From Rhizopus arrhizus (taxonomy: Eukaryota; Mucoromycota; Mucoromycetes; Mucorales; Rhizopodaceae): 64,000 nucleotides of DNA. The notes beneath the pieces were generated by a model. That model made no database searches. It saw nothing but the letters and a program-made list of their open reading frames with translations, and was not told where the DNA came from. Positions 23,554-35,305 of this stretch are shown piece after piece (position 1 is the first letter of the stretch; each line of letters begins with the position of its first letter). The stretch lies in assembly GCA_024220505.1 (NCBI GenBank), contig JAKZZE010000009.1, positions 1,870,001 to 1,934,000 of the forward strand, given 5' to 3'. The position numbers and the translations under genes are program-made.

Positions 23554-24524
23554 TGTGGTATTTGTATGTAATAAAGTAATGATGTAAATTACTACTTTTT
23601 TTTTGTAATAGTATTTTATTGAGAGTTATTTAATATAAGTCACACGTCATGCTGAATGATATGCTTTTAATGTAGACGATAATATTGAAGTTTTTAAAAA
23701 TGGTTGAAACAATTTGCTGTGGCAAGAATTGCGTTCCATCGAAAATATAGCGCCAGTGTGCTCGCCAGATGTACAATAGAGCTTGTGAACAGATTCTTAA
23801 CAATCGTGAATTAGCTACAAATTCGTAACGACTTAAGTTTCTTAGAATGCTTTCAACATCTTCAGGCCGAAATTCGAGATAAGATACAAATCGAGATAGG
23901 ACTCCTTGCCGCACAGACCATTTGAATGAACAGGTGATCAACAAGTGATTAATGTCTTCTAGTGGATCATGACATAAGCTACAGGCAGCAGAGACCGTAG
24001 GGTCAAACCAAGATACCGATGTGTTACAATGAAGCTTGTTGTTTATGAAACGGAAACAAATTGTTCGAACCTCAGTAGAACCTTCAAGGACCAAAACTGT
24101 TTCCACTTGAGAGGAGGTAAAGTACGAAGTGAGTAGGTGAGAAATATATCTGACTGGGTCAATGTAAATTACTACGAACAATGGTCGTCCAAATTAGAAA
24201 TATCAGACATTGTATTATGCCACCTCAAATAAAATTATATCCCGATCCACTCCAGAATATTCTAACAAGTTCCTGGATCAGGATCAATAATTACTTCTTG
24301 ATAAAACGATGTTAAACAAAACCAATCATATAATTAATGCATCGTCTAATATCGATTAATAATCAATAGTCATATACTGTAAATGTTAATATTTAGCCGT
24401 CGATAAAAAAGTATAAATACCCTCATATTTTTAACTTGAATAAAGGACAACCTACTTTGAGTCTCATTTATTTTTATATTTGTTGATTGACTTAGTACTT
24501 TTTTATATTATAAAACCATAGACA
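23554..24524 (+). repeat. LTR of the intact Ty3 element's family, interrupted by a LINE
   Basis: Sequence running TGTGGTATTTG... to ...ATAGACA matches the reverse complement of the LTRs at 37634-38029 and 43108-43503, with diverged positions. It includes the TATAAATACCCTCATATTTT promoter and GAATAAAGGACAA polyadenylation-like block at about 24412-24450. The LTR itself is 23554-23595 plus 24176-24524; the part between is a LINE insertion and its target duplication. No clear 5-bp host duplication remains, so this is an old solo LTR. Confidence 0.8.
23596..24161 (-). mobile_element. 5'-truncated LINE, reverse-transcriptase C-terminus
   Basis: On the minus strand the frame carries the zinc-binding region that closes many LINE ORF2 proteins: CSLCHDPLEDINHLLITC, followed by a helical tail with ICSQALLYIWRAHWRYIFDG. 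The element ends in an A-rich tail (T9 on the plus strand at 23596-23604). It is flanked by a 14-bp direct repeat, ATGTAAATTACTAC, at 23582-23595 and 24162-24175. Short 3' fragments with a long target duplication and A tail are the usual product of target-primed reverse transcription. It lies inside the older LTR. No catalytic domain is left, so it is immobile. Confidence 0.85.
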
Positions 24525-25200
24525 TGCCACCTTCTTCATCTGGACACACCACATCGTCAACCGTTTCCTCTATCATTTACGATCCTCCCATTCCATCTAA
24601 GCACTCATCGTCGCCTAACAGTGTCCCCCCTCCTCCGTCTAAGGTTGCTAAGCCTAAACGCGATAAATTCCAACCTAGCCTGACCGCTATTGCCAAGCAA
24701 TTTTCTTCGCCTATTGAACCAACAGGCTCTAAACTCATCCATGTGCCTGTTCGATGCCCCCTCCCTATGCAACAAATACGCTCGAAACTACACAGATTAC
24801 ACTTCAGCACCCGTTGAATTCTGTATATTCATTATTCAGATAGAAATTTGGTCACCTTCTTTATCCATATTGGTTATAAAACTGAGCTTTGTTCACAATT
24901 GAACATATTCAACATCACAATCCGTGACGATTCCAATCCTTTACATCCTTCAATTACTCATGACCCTATTCTCACCAATGGGTTCATTGATTATAAAGTC
25001 CAAAGTACTCGCAAAGCGTTCCTTCATCGAACTTGTGTCGCCCTGCAACGATTCAAGACTCCCATTTACAATGCTGTTGCCCTCTTTTTTATCCAGTCTA
25101 ATCTTATTGACCTTAAATTTTTAGTGTCGTATGACCTTGCCCCGTCATGCAAGTACCGCACAGGACATATCCTTGATCGTGTATAGTTTCCGTGGACAAA

Positions 25201-27730
25201 TGTTCAACAAGCCCACCCAACCGCTTGTACTATCTTTTATGGACCCAACTATCTACTCCACACGGAAGATCTGCTTACGCCGCCAGCTCATCTCGGGTAA
25301 AGGCTCTTCGATTGGCTCCCCTCTTCTTCCTCTAACTAGTATATTTACACCTAACTCATTATCTTGTCATACCATATCATTTTTACCTTTGAACCCGAAA
25401 AGGGTTTTTAGCCTCCTTTTTTTTATCTGCCTTGGGCGAAAGCGATATATACGTTGAACATCAAGCGATTAAATGGGATTTATTTTAAATAAAACTTCTG
25501 TCTAAACGTATTAAACAGATACTTGTCACGAAAATATAAAAAATATTAGCATAAAGAACTGTAAGCAGATAGTTTCAATGGCTCTTTCTAAATCTGTTTG
25601 ATGGCAAGCTCGTCCAAAACAGTAGTTTGCTCAAAGGATTGTTGCCGGTGAGCTTTCCTTATGAATTGGATAGCTGTAGCAACAATATATATATATATTG
25701 TAAACTTGTCATGATAAAGTAAAATGCGATATTTGGGTAGTCTACGTATAGATAAATCCTGAAATAATAAGCTGCAGTTAGGATCTTTAGGATTTGATAA
25801 ATATTTTTTGAAATCTGCTTTTCACAGCAGAATTTTAATGCTTTTTTTATGGATGAAAATTTTAATGTTAATTAAAAGTAAAATGAGATGTCTAGAACTC
25901 TATTTATGACTATCCAAGATTGAAAATGAGGCAAATTTAAATATTTTTAAACGAATGTAATAAAGAAAATAAGATGAGCGATTTTTTATTTACTTATCAG
26001 ACCAAGTAGGGGATATCCTATTCTGGTATATTAATTTGAAAATGAGGCTCTTTTTTTTTTTCATAAAGTATCTTCAGAGCATCATACAGTTTGCAGCTCA
26101 AATAAATTATGCTGTGGCATAATGTGGATTAACGTAAACAAATGCTTCTTAAAACACTGTTCAATAGCCTGACCCATTGTTGAATGACGATAATCCAAAA
26201 CAATGTAAAGCAGCACGTCAACCTTCAAACATTTTAGCCATCTGGTTCAAGGGAGGAACAATTAGGATATTTGGTTAAGCAAAAATGTGGTTGTGTAAAT
26301 AGGCGTTGTACAATTTTAGGGTAGGGTTTTGAGGTCAATCCTTTAATTACAGTGAGAACGGTAAGTTTTGTCACTTTGAGAAAATTGAATGTTCATAACC
26401 AAAAAATAAATGTCACTTTCCTAAAAAACTAAGGTCACTAAGCCAAAAATGATTGTCCCTTTGTCTAGAAAATTTGTCCTTTTGAAGTAAGAGAAATGTC
26501 ACAATAAGTTATATCAAATTGACTTAAAAATAATATTTATTTTTTTTTGACTCCAAAGCGATTAGAATGGAATTTTATTATAACATTGAATGATTTGTCG
26601 TTCAAAATGACTAGCAAAGTTGTATATAATTTCAGCAGGCATGGTACACTGAATTTTGAATAAAAATTAGATTATGTTGAAACAAAAAAGGAAAAGTGTA
26701 AGATAATATTGAAAAATAAAAGACATCGTTCTTCATTTAGGTATCTATCCCAGAAGGTCTCTATACCTTATCCTAAAACAAGAAAGTTTTATAAGCCAAT
26801 TGGGAAAATATGAGTAATAATTGAGAGACCATTACACAACTACTGGATTTTTACCAGATATTGTAATGTTCAATATTGGGTTTAAGAAAATCATGACTTG
26901 ATCTTTCTTGGTAAGCTTTGATAAGAACTTGCCTCCCATGGCTATGAAATGCTCAAAATGATGTATCAGAGTGTCCTATCCATCCTTGACAAACATGATT
27001 TTTCTTTTGTTATTATAAAAAAAAATGAATTTATATAAAAAAAACTCATAGTAGAAAAATATGTATGTAACTGATCGTTGGAGCAATACAACAATATGAC
27101 AAACGTAATATTGTTGAATTGTTTGATATTGTTTTTTGTTGAAACTAGTCTAGTCTCAATCCTAGCAGTGGTTGTTACAACAGTGCCTCCTTTTTTTTGC
27201 TGCTGGCCACAGTGATCGGTTTGCTCTGTGCAGAGATGGCTTCAAAGATTATAATCGAATTACCTTAAGATATAGGACTGGAATCAAAAGCGTTTGTAAC
27301 GTATTTTGTCATAAAAGAGAGTTTATGTCTCTTCATTTGCCTTTCAGCCAAGTACCTCTGCTTATTTTTTTTTAGTTTTTAGCTACTTAAAATTTTGTTT
27401 ATTCCTATCCTCTGAAGTACTGACAAATGTGATCTGAAAGGGCGATTTTGCTAAACATCAGTCGAGATTTTTGGCAGATTTTTTTAATTTTAGAGCAATA
27501 TGATTGGCTAAAAGGGCATTTTTACTTTATTTTTTACTTTTTTGCTTATGAATAAAAAAAAAAAGAAAAAATTAAGGGCATGAATAGAGAAGAAAGCATA
27601 TAATAAAAACAATATTGCATATATAATATCTTAAATAGTCTTAAATTAAACATATAGAGAAAAATCATAACGACTAAGAAGCGTCGTAAATCACACTACA
27701 TTTTAAGAGGATAATAGTGCCAAACTTATA
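25201..27730. other. Unassigned AT-rich stretch
   Basis: About 2.5 kb with no recognisable gene. It includes a short (TA)n at 25688-25700, a set of GTCAC/GTCCT-starting imperfect repeats at 26350-26500, and short frames (for example 27172-27375) without known motifs. The first few hundred bases may be decayed LINE. Confidence 0.4.
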
Positions 27731-29960
27731 TTAGTTCAAGAGGCAATCTTCGGTTTGGCCAGAAGAAGAGGCACTAGTACTTGAGGTAGCAACGCTTAAA
27801 GTATCAGAATTCGCTTCACTCTCATCTCCTCTAGGGCATTTTCTAGTTCTTTCAGAAGGTTCTATGTCGTGTTTTTTTTGTAAATGCCTGTTTAAAGCTG
27901 ATACAGTACTCAATACTTTGTTGCATTCAGAGCACTTGTGCTCAGTTTCTAATCTGAATGTGGTTGTTGTGAGTTTTCAGACATGGTTTTTTAAAGAAAA
28001 AAAAAAAGTATTTTAAAAGTAATAACCTATTTTTATCCTTATTTAATAAACCAAAAATCTCAATTGATATGAACAATGAGGTCAAAAATAATTTGAGGCA
28101 CGTTACAGTTCGGATACAAGGAGTACCTTTTTTGGAAATGATAGCCTTGAACATATACTTAAGATTCTTTCCAATCTTGTTTCTATCTCCTCTATAATGG
28201 TTATAATTCTCGGCAGCAGAGCAAGGAGGACCAGATACCTCCACTAACACGAAGTCCAAGTTCAAGTTCGGAATCCTGATGATACCATCGATATTAGGAA
28301 TTTGCAAGGGTTTGTCATTGTATCACCCCTTATAAATAAACAAAATATTAGATCAATAAGGAATAAAACAAGAGAATGTAAATTGTGTAAAACTTTCTTA
28401 CCACTGTAATACCATGCTTTGTTTGTGGGCAAAGAAAGTTTCAATGATGTACGCCCAGAATTTCAACTTGTAGTCCTCCTCGCTGTAATTAGAGCGGACA
28501 CACTTGTTGAAGACCCATGGTCTTTCTGCATGCATTGATAGACTACAAAAAAAATGCTGTTAGATTCTATTTTACCATTTACAATGAACAAATACATCTA
28601 CTGTACATGTACTCATAAATTCTCTTTATGTTTTTTTCTTCAATGTTTTTTGGGGAGTACTTTTCAACAGCATGAATTGCTTTATTGATACTCGCAACAG
28701 AATTTATCTAAATAAAAGAGAGAATTGTACATATTAATAAGTTATATCACTTATTATGGTATTCATATGCAAAGAAAAAATATTTACCTTTTTAAAGTAT
28801 TTATTTAAGCAATCGATGCTTCTGGAATCGTACTCAGCTGCTGCAATTGTGAATTTTGACTTGATCAGCTTTTGCACCGAGACGGTGAAGTAACTCATTT
28901 GTGTATTCTTGGATATGTTTGATATATCCAAGATACAATTGTTAGACAGACTATAATAGAGAAGAGTTATAACAAAATATATTAATGCTAGAGATTATAT
29001 AAAAACTTACTAATAAAAATATCTCGACTTTGCATCATTAACTTCCATCTCTTCTGCAAACTGTAGCAAACTTTCTCCTAATGTCTTATCCAGACCAATA
29101 AAACGAATAGCATCTTTTGATATGATCTATGATACAGTATGATTTTTATATATAAATAGTCAGTCTATTAACTCAACCTGATTTTCTATTAACCGCATAA
29201 CGAAAAATACCTTTCGCTTTTTCTAACCTAAGATTTGAAGATTAATGATTTTTATGTGCCATGAAAATCCAATCGATATTGTTTCGTTATGTCATCGAGT
29301 ATCATCTTTCCTTCGATCAATAGCTTCGCATTATCTGTTGCTGATTTATTTGCTTTTCCATCCTTCGCAACCTCGCAATTTGCAACGTCGTAACTCTTAA
29401 TCAAAATTGGAGATTTGGATGAAGAAGACTCCAATACCAGTCTTAAATCAGCTTTATATGGGCCACGCTCGTCTTGATCAGTAATTTGAGCTTTGCAAGC
29501 AGAGTTCCAGGTATCCCCACTTCAAAATTAAAATACCTCAGAATGAATCAAAATAATAATTATCAGCGACATCACCTACCTTGCTAATATAACTTGGGAG
29601 CCTTCAAACTCAATATTAATAATAGGTACCCAGATATTTTTAAAGATGTCGCATTCGGACATCCGTCGTCAACAGTCAAGTTCTTTTTGTCTGAAGGCAA
29701 AGAATTGTAAGCTACAGTAACAATTGTTAATTACAAATAGATATACATATATGATTGTAATGATAGGTATCTTACAAGTGGCCATAAATGCGAAAGACTT
29801 TGAGCTCGTCATCCGTTTTAGTGAGAGGAACGATTGTTCTGCAGTAATCAACGTAATCCTCCTTGCTGATCTAGTGGCATAGAGGTATATTTTTAATGTG
29901 GTCAATAATCACATTTGTTCCAGTTGCAGGTTCCAAAGTAAAGGAGGGCGATATGTTTTT
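27731..29960 (-). pseudogene. Mucoromycete multi-exon gene-family member, probably broken
   Basis: About ten short exon-like frames line up on the minus strand: EDYVDYCRTIVPLTKTDDEL, CDIFKNIWVPIINIEFEGSQ, GDTWNSACKAQI, DAIRFIGLDKTLGESLLQF, YSEEDYKLKFWAYIIETFF, then LQWGDTM, NLDFVLVEVSGPPCSAAENY and YRGDRNKIGKNLKYMFKAI. The protein ends with a C2H2-like CSECNKVLSTVSALNRHLQK. I recall the EDDY..K.W..L.E..F, LxWGDT and Vxx.EVSGP order from a large uncharacterised family in Mucoromycota. Just after WGDTMT the conserved continuation needs a frame change (about 28290-28310), so this copy is probably a pseudogene. Function unknown. Exon edges are approximate and the 5' end is not fixed. Confidence 0.5.
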
Positions 29961-31256
29961 ATCAAGGTATTAACAAAGTCGGATTTTGGTTGATGATCGC
30001 CTTTGATTCCTTTTTTATTTTTAAAGCTTATTTTGTATTCAAAAGATGCTCCTTTTCATGGCGATTCGAATGGTATGCTTTTCGGTGTGGTTGGATAACT
30101 CTAACAGATGTTATTGAAGAAAATGTAAATGAAAATAAGAGGAAAGGAAAATAATCAGCTTCACCGCATCGGGAATGAACACATGTCATAATTGGCAACA
30201 TTATTTTTCTTACCTATTATTTTCTACCCTCACAGGATACCCAATGTGCCAGCATATTAAACAGAAAAGAACACTATAGAAATCAACATGAAAACGAATA
30301 TTCAATTGATACATCATTTACTTTATCAAAATCACCATAATCCTCTTTACAATTGTATATTTTTCCCAATTACCTTATTTTAATATGTTATTCCAAGCAT
30401 CTATTGTTGTAAAGTAATAAACAAAAGGCTTTCTTCCCGCTAAAATTAATTTTGGGTGCCGAGTAAATTCTTTTTGCACGTTCAAGCAATTGAAGTCAAG
30501 AACTAGTTTATATTGTTAACTTTGTTGTTATTGTACATTAATAGTCTCTTATAGTCTTCTATTAATTGGTTTCTGTTATCACTTCACCGTATAGCGAAAC
30601 TAGATATAACGTACATATTAGCAACTGTCAGTATTTCTCCCAAATACGTCGCTTTATTCCTACTATGTCGCTATAATCATATCCGAGATTAATTATAGAG
30701 TTTGCTGCGGTTCTGTTAAAAAAAGTATATTAATAAGCGTTGACAACTTTTTTTTTTTTTTGCGATTTTGAACTTACAGGTAAATCATCTTTCAATCAAA
30801 TGACATGTTTTAAATATTGATCAATCGATGGCCTGATCATTTCATAGAGCTCTTCCATTACGACCTAAAAAGATGTAAATTCTAGATCTCATACTGTATA
30901 ACAGTTGTCTTTCATTCTTTTTACCTTTTTATTCTTTGGATTTTTTTTTTCTGTTTTTTTCCAACTTCCTGATTCTGTTCCCGTTCCAAAGCCTCTGCTT
31001 CTTTTTGGTACTCCCGCGATCTCTTTAAACTTAAATTTGTAACTTATTCAATTCATTTCTCTGCTTGAGGACCTAAAATAACTTGTTAATAAAAATGCTT
31101 TCAAAAATCCATTTATTGAAACATGTCCATATTACGCGTTAATAAATATATATAAAAAAAAAAGGTAATTCTTGATACACGGTCGATTTACACGGTTTTT
31201 AAATAGTGAATATAAAATTATGCAGCGTCATCGTTTTTGTACTGATTTATTGGAAC
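29961..31256. other. Unassigned, with weak minus-strand coding traces
   Basis: No gene can be modelled. Minus-strand traces at about 30950-31030 (SREYQKEAEALEREQNQEVG) and 30808-30865 (VVMEELYEMIRPSIDQYLKH) look protein-like and may be remnants of a spliced gene. Confidence 0.35.
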
Positions 31257-31544
31257 CGACTATTCGCACCTGACATTGACCACAATGATAGATATTTCTC
31301 GGATAAAATAGGAAAGAGCCTTTTTTATTTCTTTAGTTTACTTGATCTTTCATAGCTTTGGTAACTAGTCTTGAAAACAGATATACAACCATCGCTTAAT
31401 ATCTCCCGTCCTTCTTTTTATTGTTATTAAGAGATATTGATAATTATTTTCAAGGTTGTCAGGGCTGTCCATCAAAGCTATGAAGGGTCAAGTGAATTAA
31501 AATGTTGCTAAAAAAAAAGTATATCTCATTGGTGCGAATAGTCG
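31257..31544. repeat. Foldback MITE-like element
   Basis: Perfect 14-bp terminal inverted repeats CGACTATTCGCACC (31257-31270) and GGTGCGAATAGTCG (31531-31544). The inner sequence is also largely self-complementary: for example the block around CTTTCATAGCTTTGG pairs with CAAAGCTATGAAGG. The whole 288 bp could therefore fold into one imperfect hairpin. No coding sequence. No obvious target duplication. Confidence 0.65.
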
Positions 31545-31713
31545 ATCCCGATTTATTCCTTATGCTATACAAAAAGAATAAGAGCTGTTGTATCCTAATA
31601 ACCAAAGTCACCTATAGTTTTATAAGCTAAAAGACTTCCAGAACGGTGATTACCCTCTAATTTATTGATTTGGCAATATTGTGTTGTTGTCGATTACTCC
31701 ACCAGCCGGACTG

Positions 31714-32651
31714 TATTTTATTATTGATCTCAGTCCAGCCTACGTTAGACTATACAATTAATAGTCAGACGACATAATCCAAATTATTAGTTCCTCTCCC
31801 TTTTTCTTACTTAATAAATAGTAGTTGTTAACTATTGACTTCTTACTGTTTTCATATTATAAGTATCAAATATCTCACTGTATGCACTCTTGACTCTTTC
31901 TTTTTATTTTATTCATCATATTTTATCATTTGAACTCACCTTTGCTTCTTAACACATAAATGAGCTATATGTATGTAGGTTGTAAACACTTTACAATATT
32001 TAAAGATACTGACTACCTCTTACCTTTTAGAAATAAAGAGTAATTTATCTATGATAAAGGAAGAAAACTCATGCCTGAAGAGTTCTATATTAATTTTGGG
32101 TATAAAACTAACGAATATGGAGAGCTGCAATTCAAAAAAGCTATAACAAGTGTCCATGATTCTTTGGGAGAAGAAGAAGACGAAGAGAGAAAGTTGAAGG
32201 TGTTTCTTTACGCAGAATTCATTAAGAACAAATTCCAAGTAAGTGAGTTAGAAACGGAACCATAGTAAATTACTAAATAAAAAGAAAATTGTAGAGCTTA
32301 AAGGAAGATTACAGACTGGATTTGTATTGGAACAGTACTTTGACTGAAAGTTTAGCAGTACAAACCCACAAAAGAAGGCTACCCTTTCGTCTCAATCAAC
32401 TAGCAAAGTATGACAAAAATACGGGTTTAAAAGTTGATATATTGAGGTCAGAAACGCTAATATTCTCTTTGTACTTGAGATATTTGGTAATTATAATATG
32501 AAAACAGTAAGAAGTCAATAGCTAACAACTACTATTTATTAAATAAGAAAAAGGGAGAGGAACTAATAATTTGGAATGAACTCTGGATTATGTCGTCTGA
32601 TTATTAATTGTATAGTCTGACGTAGGCTGGACTAAGATCAATAATAAAATA
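31714..32651. repeat. Inverted-repeat unit enclosing two exon-like frames
   Basis: Arms of about 164 bp (31714-31877) and 176 bp (32476-32651) are reverse complements apart from scattered changes and a roughly 12-bp insertion in the right arm. The 600 bp between them encode exon-like sequence on the plus strand: MPEEFYINFGYKTNEYGELQ...FIKNKF, a GTAAGT intron of about 56 bp ending TTGTAG, then LKEDYRLDLYWNSTLTESLA...TGLKVDILRSETLIFSLYL. It is either a DNA-transposon-like unit that carries gene sequence or an inverted duplication next to a gene. Confidence 0.6.
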
Positions 32652-32666
32652 ATAAAGACATCATTA

Positions 32667-33790
32667 ATGACTAAACACGACAGTACTCTAGAGACGCATT
32701 ACGAACAGAGACGAAAATATGAGAAATCTGTAAGTATGATTATGATTATTTATCATTCCGACATCTATGATATCTAATAGTTTGACCAAGAACGCAATAT
32801 TTGATTTCTCAAATGAAGGTGGCACAAGTCAAGTAGTACTTATTGATGACTGGGAACACTTAAAGGCAAAGTATCATAAAGAATACGATGTACCTAATAT
32901 CTTAGTACCAATTAAAGACGCTGTAAATAGTGTATTTATCAATTATTAGAGAAAATGAGTCCCCGCATACTGACTTTTCTTCATCTGCATTTATAGAGGA
33001 TAACAAGTTTTCAACGCTATCAAAAAAGCCTCACTTATCAACAAAACGCTCGCAAAGAAGAGTGCTATATCTACAAACTCATTTCTCATTTGTAAATAAA
33101 ATCATGAAACATTTTTTTAACAAACTTGACACAAACCAATTATTATAATAGAGCTGAAGCCTACGATATCAATCCCAGCATGTTTGATTTATCTCTGCCT
33201 GAACCATCAGAAGGAAATTTGAATAATAAAATCTGGGGTAGGATAATTGAAATTTTGTTTTCTAATTCTCCCATTGAATATTTGAGGTATGATTAACTTT
33301 CTTCTATCAAAAATTGGTACTTGACTGACTATTTTTTAATTAAAACGGTGATAAAGTTTTGCGAGAGTTGAAGAATGAGTTCAGAGTGAATTATCGTTTG
33401 GGAATCATGATTAACAGCTCTTTTGTAGACTTGGCTAACGTAGAAGTTGGAAAATGGCCCAGCAATACTAAAAACAAGAACGTTCACCAGAAAATTCTTC
33501 TAGAGGCCAAAACCATTATCAACCGCATATTGAACAAGTATTCATTTATCAATCCTTCAAGCATTGCTGTGTTTTCTTTGCAAGTCTGTCATTTCAAAGG
33601 TGATTTGCTGTCCTCATGTCTTGGTGCCCCCAAAAAATACTTTATATCTCGTGTATGCGATCGCCTCCGTGTACCTCTTAGCCCAAACATTTCCATCAAA
33701 TCATTGAGTTGTTAGAAAAATTAGTTTTCTTTAAAGAGCATGTGGAAGACCTTGGTGAATATATTAAAGATACAGTGTGTGTTATCTCGT
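32667..33790 (+). pseudogene. Second member of the mucoromycete gene family, decayed
   Basis: Plus-strand pieces in several frames: MTKHDSTLETHYEQRRKYEK with a following GTAAGT, then LIDDWEHLKAKYHKEYDV. Near 33180 comes PSMFDLSLPEPSEGNLNNKI followed by WGRIIEILFSNSPIEYL. Then 33359-33715 carries FRVNYRLGIMINSSFVDLAN, VEVGKWPSNTKNKNVHQKIL and LEAKTIINRILNKYSFINPS. A further trace LEKLVFFKEHVEDLGEYIKD follows the stop at 33713-33715. The order and motif types parallel the 27.7-30 kb gene. In-frame stops between conserved parts suggest decay, though unrecognised introns could remove some. Function unknown. Confidence 0.5.
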
Positions 33791-34079
33791 AAGAATAAAA
33801 AAGACTATAAAATTCAACGAGACTTAAAAAGTTATATTTTTATTTTATATTATTGTATCTGGTATTTATATCCTTTTCATGAAGATTCAATTAAATCCTT
33901 TTCAAGACACTTTAATTAACCATAGCTGTAGATCTACCATGAATAAATTTTAGTATGAAGACCTGTTACTGGTTATGCAAGTGGACTGTTTATAATTATT
34001 TAAGTAGATCTATTTTTCATTTATGTCTCATTGCATCAGTAGCTATATTAAACCAACTTGTATTGAGTTAAAGGAGTGG

Positions 34080-34536
34080 TGTCGTATTTACATCATTAAA
34101 TACTTATTATTCGTATGAGATTACTCAGATCTTATATAAGAAATAACAAGTACTGAATACATAATATTACTTATTACATATTCCTTAAAGCTCATATACA
34201 ATGTTTATATTGCTCAAGCTCAATACTAAAATTGATCTTGAACTCACTTTGGTCCCTGAATAATTTCATTTCCTATATAAAGGCGTAGTTTGATTAAATG
34301 GGTTCTCTCGCTGGTCTTGAAATCTAATAAAGAGGTTACATAGAGACTCATTCACTAGTTTTCAAGTACTATTTCCTTTTTTTTTTCTCACTTTATTATC
34401 TGCAAATATCTCAAGTGGAATTAGTTATGACCGAATAATAGAGAAAAGACTGTAATAAATCTTTGTAAAGCATTCACTACTCTGATTTCTTATAAATTGA
34501 ATATGAATCATGTTTAAAGTATGTTGGGATACGACA
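34080..34536 (+). repeat. Solo LTR, family D
   Basis: Starts TGTCGTATTTAC and ends GGGATACGACA, so the ends are the inverted pair TGTCGTAT/ATACGACA. It contains TATATAAAGGCGTAG (about 34275) and AATAAAGAGG (about 34328), a promoter plus polyadenylation arrangement like other LTRs in this window. No matching 5-bp flanks were seen. Confidence 0.65.
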
Positions 34537-34695
34537 CTACGCCTTTATATAGGAAATGAAATTATTCAGGGACCAAAGTGAGTTCAAGATCAATTTTAGT
34601 ATTGAGCTTGAGCAATATAAACATTGTATATGAGCTTTAAGGAATATGTAATAAGTAATATTATGTATTCAGTACTTGTTATTTCTTATATAAGT
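34537..34695 (-). repeat. Inverted partial LTR, family D
   Basis: A near-exact reverse complement of 34131-34290 within the neighbouring LTR, starting directly at that LTR's 3' end. Together the two make a large palindrome with arms of about 160 bp. No internal retroelement sequence lies between them. Confidence 0.75.
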
Positions 34696-34738
34696 GTCAT
34701 GTTTTGACATGTCAATAAGATACAGTCTTATCATTCTG

Positions 34739-35305
34739 TGTTGTAGAACAGTAACTGATCGTAGTAGACATTGATAAACATAAGTCTTAATACAAGATCA
34801 TAATTAAATAAAATAAAAATATAAGTTTATTTAAATAAGATCATACAATCAATTCCAATTAAACATATTCTAAAAGAATATGTTTTGTATTAATAAGAGT
34901 TCTTTGATAAGAAGAAGTATCAACTAAAATAACAAGATCCAATCCAATATCAGGAATATTGCTAATCTTTCACATAATTGAAATAACGCGTAAAATAACC
35001 TTATTCAAATCAGTGAGGAATTCCCAGAATAAAAGATAATCTATGACAGACATACAAAAGAACAAATGAAAAGTTTTCATAGTAATAATTATAATGCCAC
35101 TTGCTAAAGTACCTGAATGTTAGAAGAACGCTTACAATAGAAGATATCAAGCCACTCACTCAATAAGATATAAATACCTGTCTTCAATTAGAATAATTTT
35201 TACTTTAACTTAAACTGAAATAAAGATCAGTCTCAAAAAGTACTCACACTGTTTCTTGATCTTTGTTTCTACCTTTTTCTTAATAACTATTACCATTATA
35301 CAACA
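34739..35305 (+). repeat. Solo LTR, family A copy 1
   Basis: A 567-bp sequence starting TGTTGTAGAACAG and ending ATTATACAACA, flanked by the direct repeat TTCTG (34734-34738 and 35306-35310). Contains TATAAATACC and AATAAAGATC blocks near its 3' end. It matches 36455-37023 closely, and a truncated copy starts at 47391. Confidence 0.9.

Larger units (their letters stand above)
23473..25200 (+). pseudogene. LINE ORF1-like relic, interrupted
   Basis: Decayed first open frame of a non-LTR retrotransposon. The left piece (about 23473-23553) reads a coiled coil, LAALRAEIRKLQQENDFLQK, and is cut by the LTR at 23554. The right piece starts at 24524 with MPPSSSGHTTSSTVSSIIYD, Pro/Ser-rich, and then SLTAIAKQFSSPIEPTG. 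Frameshifts lead on to a second frame with VTFFIHIGYKTELCSQL, NPLHPSITHDPIL and TCVALQRFKTPIYNAVALFF. I recognise these as resembling mucoromycete LINE ORF1 proteins, from memory only. Several frameshifts and stops make it nonfunctional. It is the outermost layer of a three-level nest. Confidence 0.55.

Noticed and set aside
30800..31070. A separate minus-strand gene
   Set aside because: Only two short coding-like traces, no start, stop or splice sites that join them convincingly.
34696..34738. Short perfect hairpin TGTCATG/GACATGTCA as a terminator or regulatory site
   Set aside because: It lies between two LTRs with no gene nearby that could use it; more likely chance or transposon debris.
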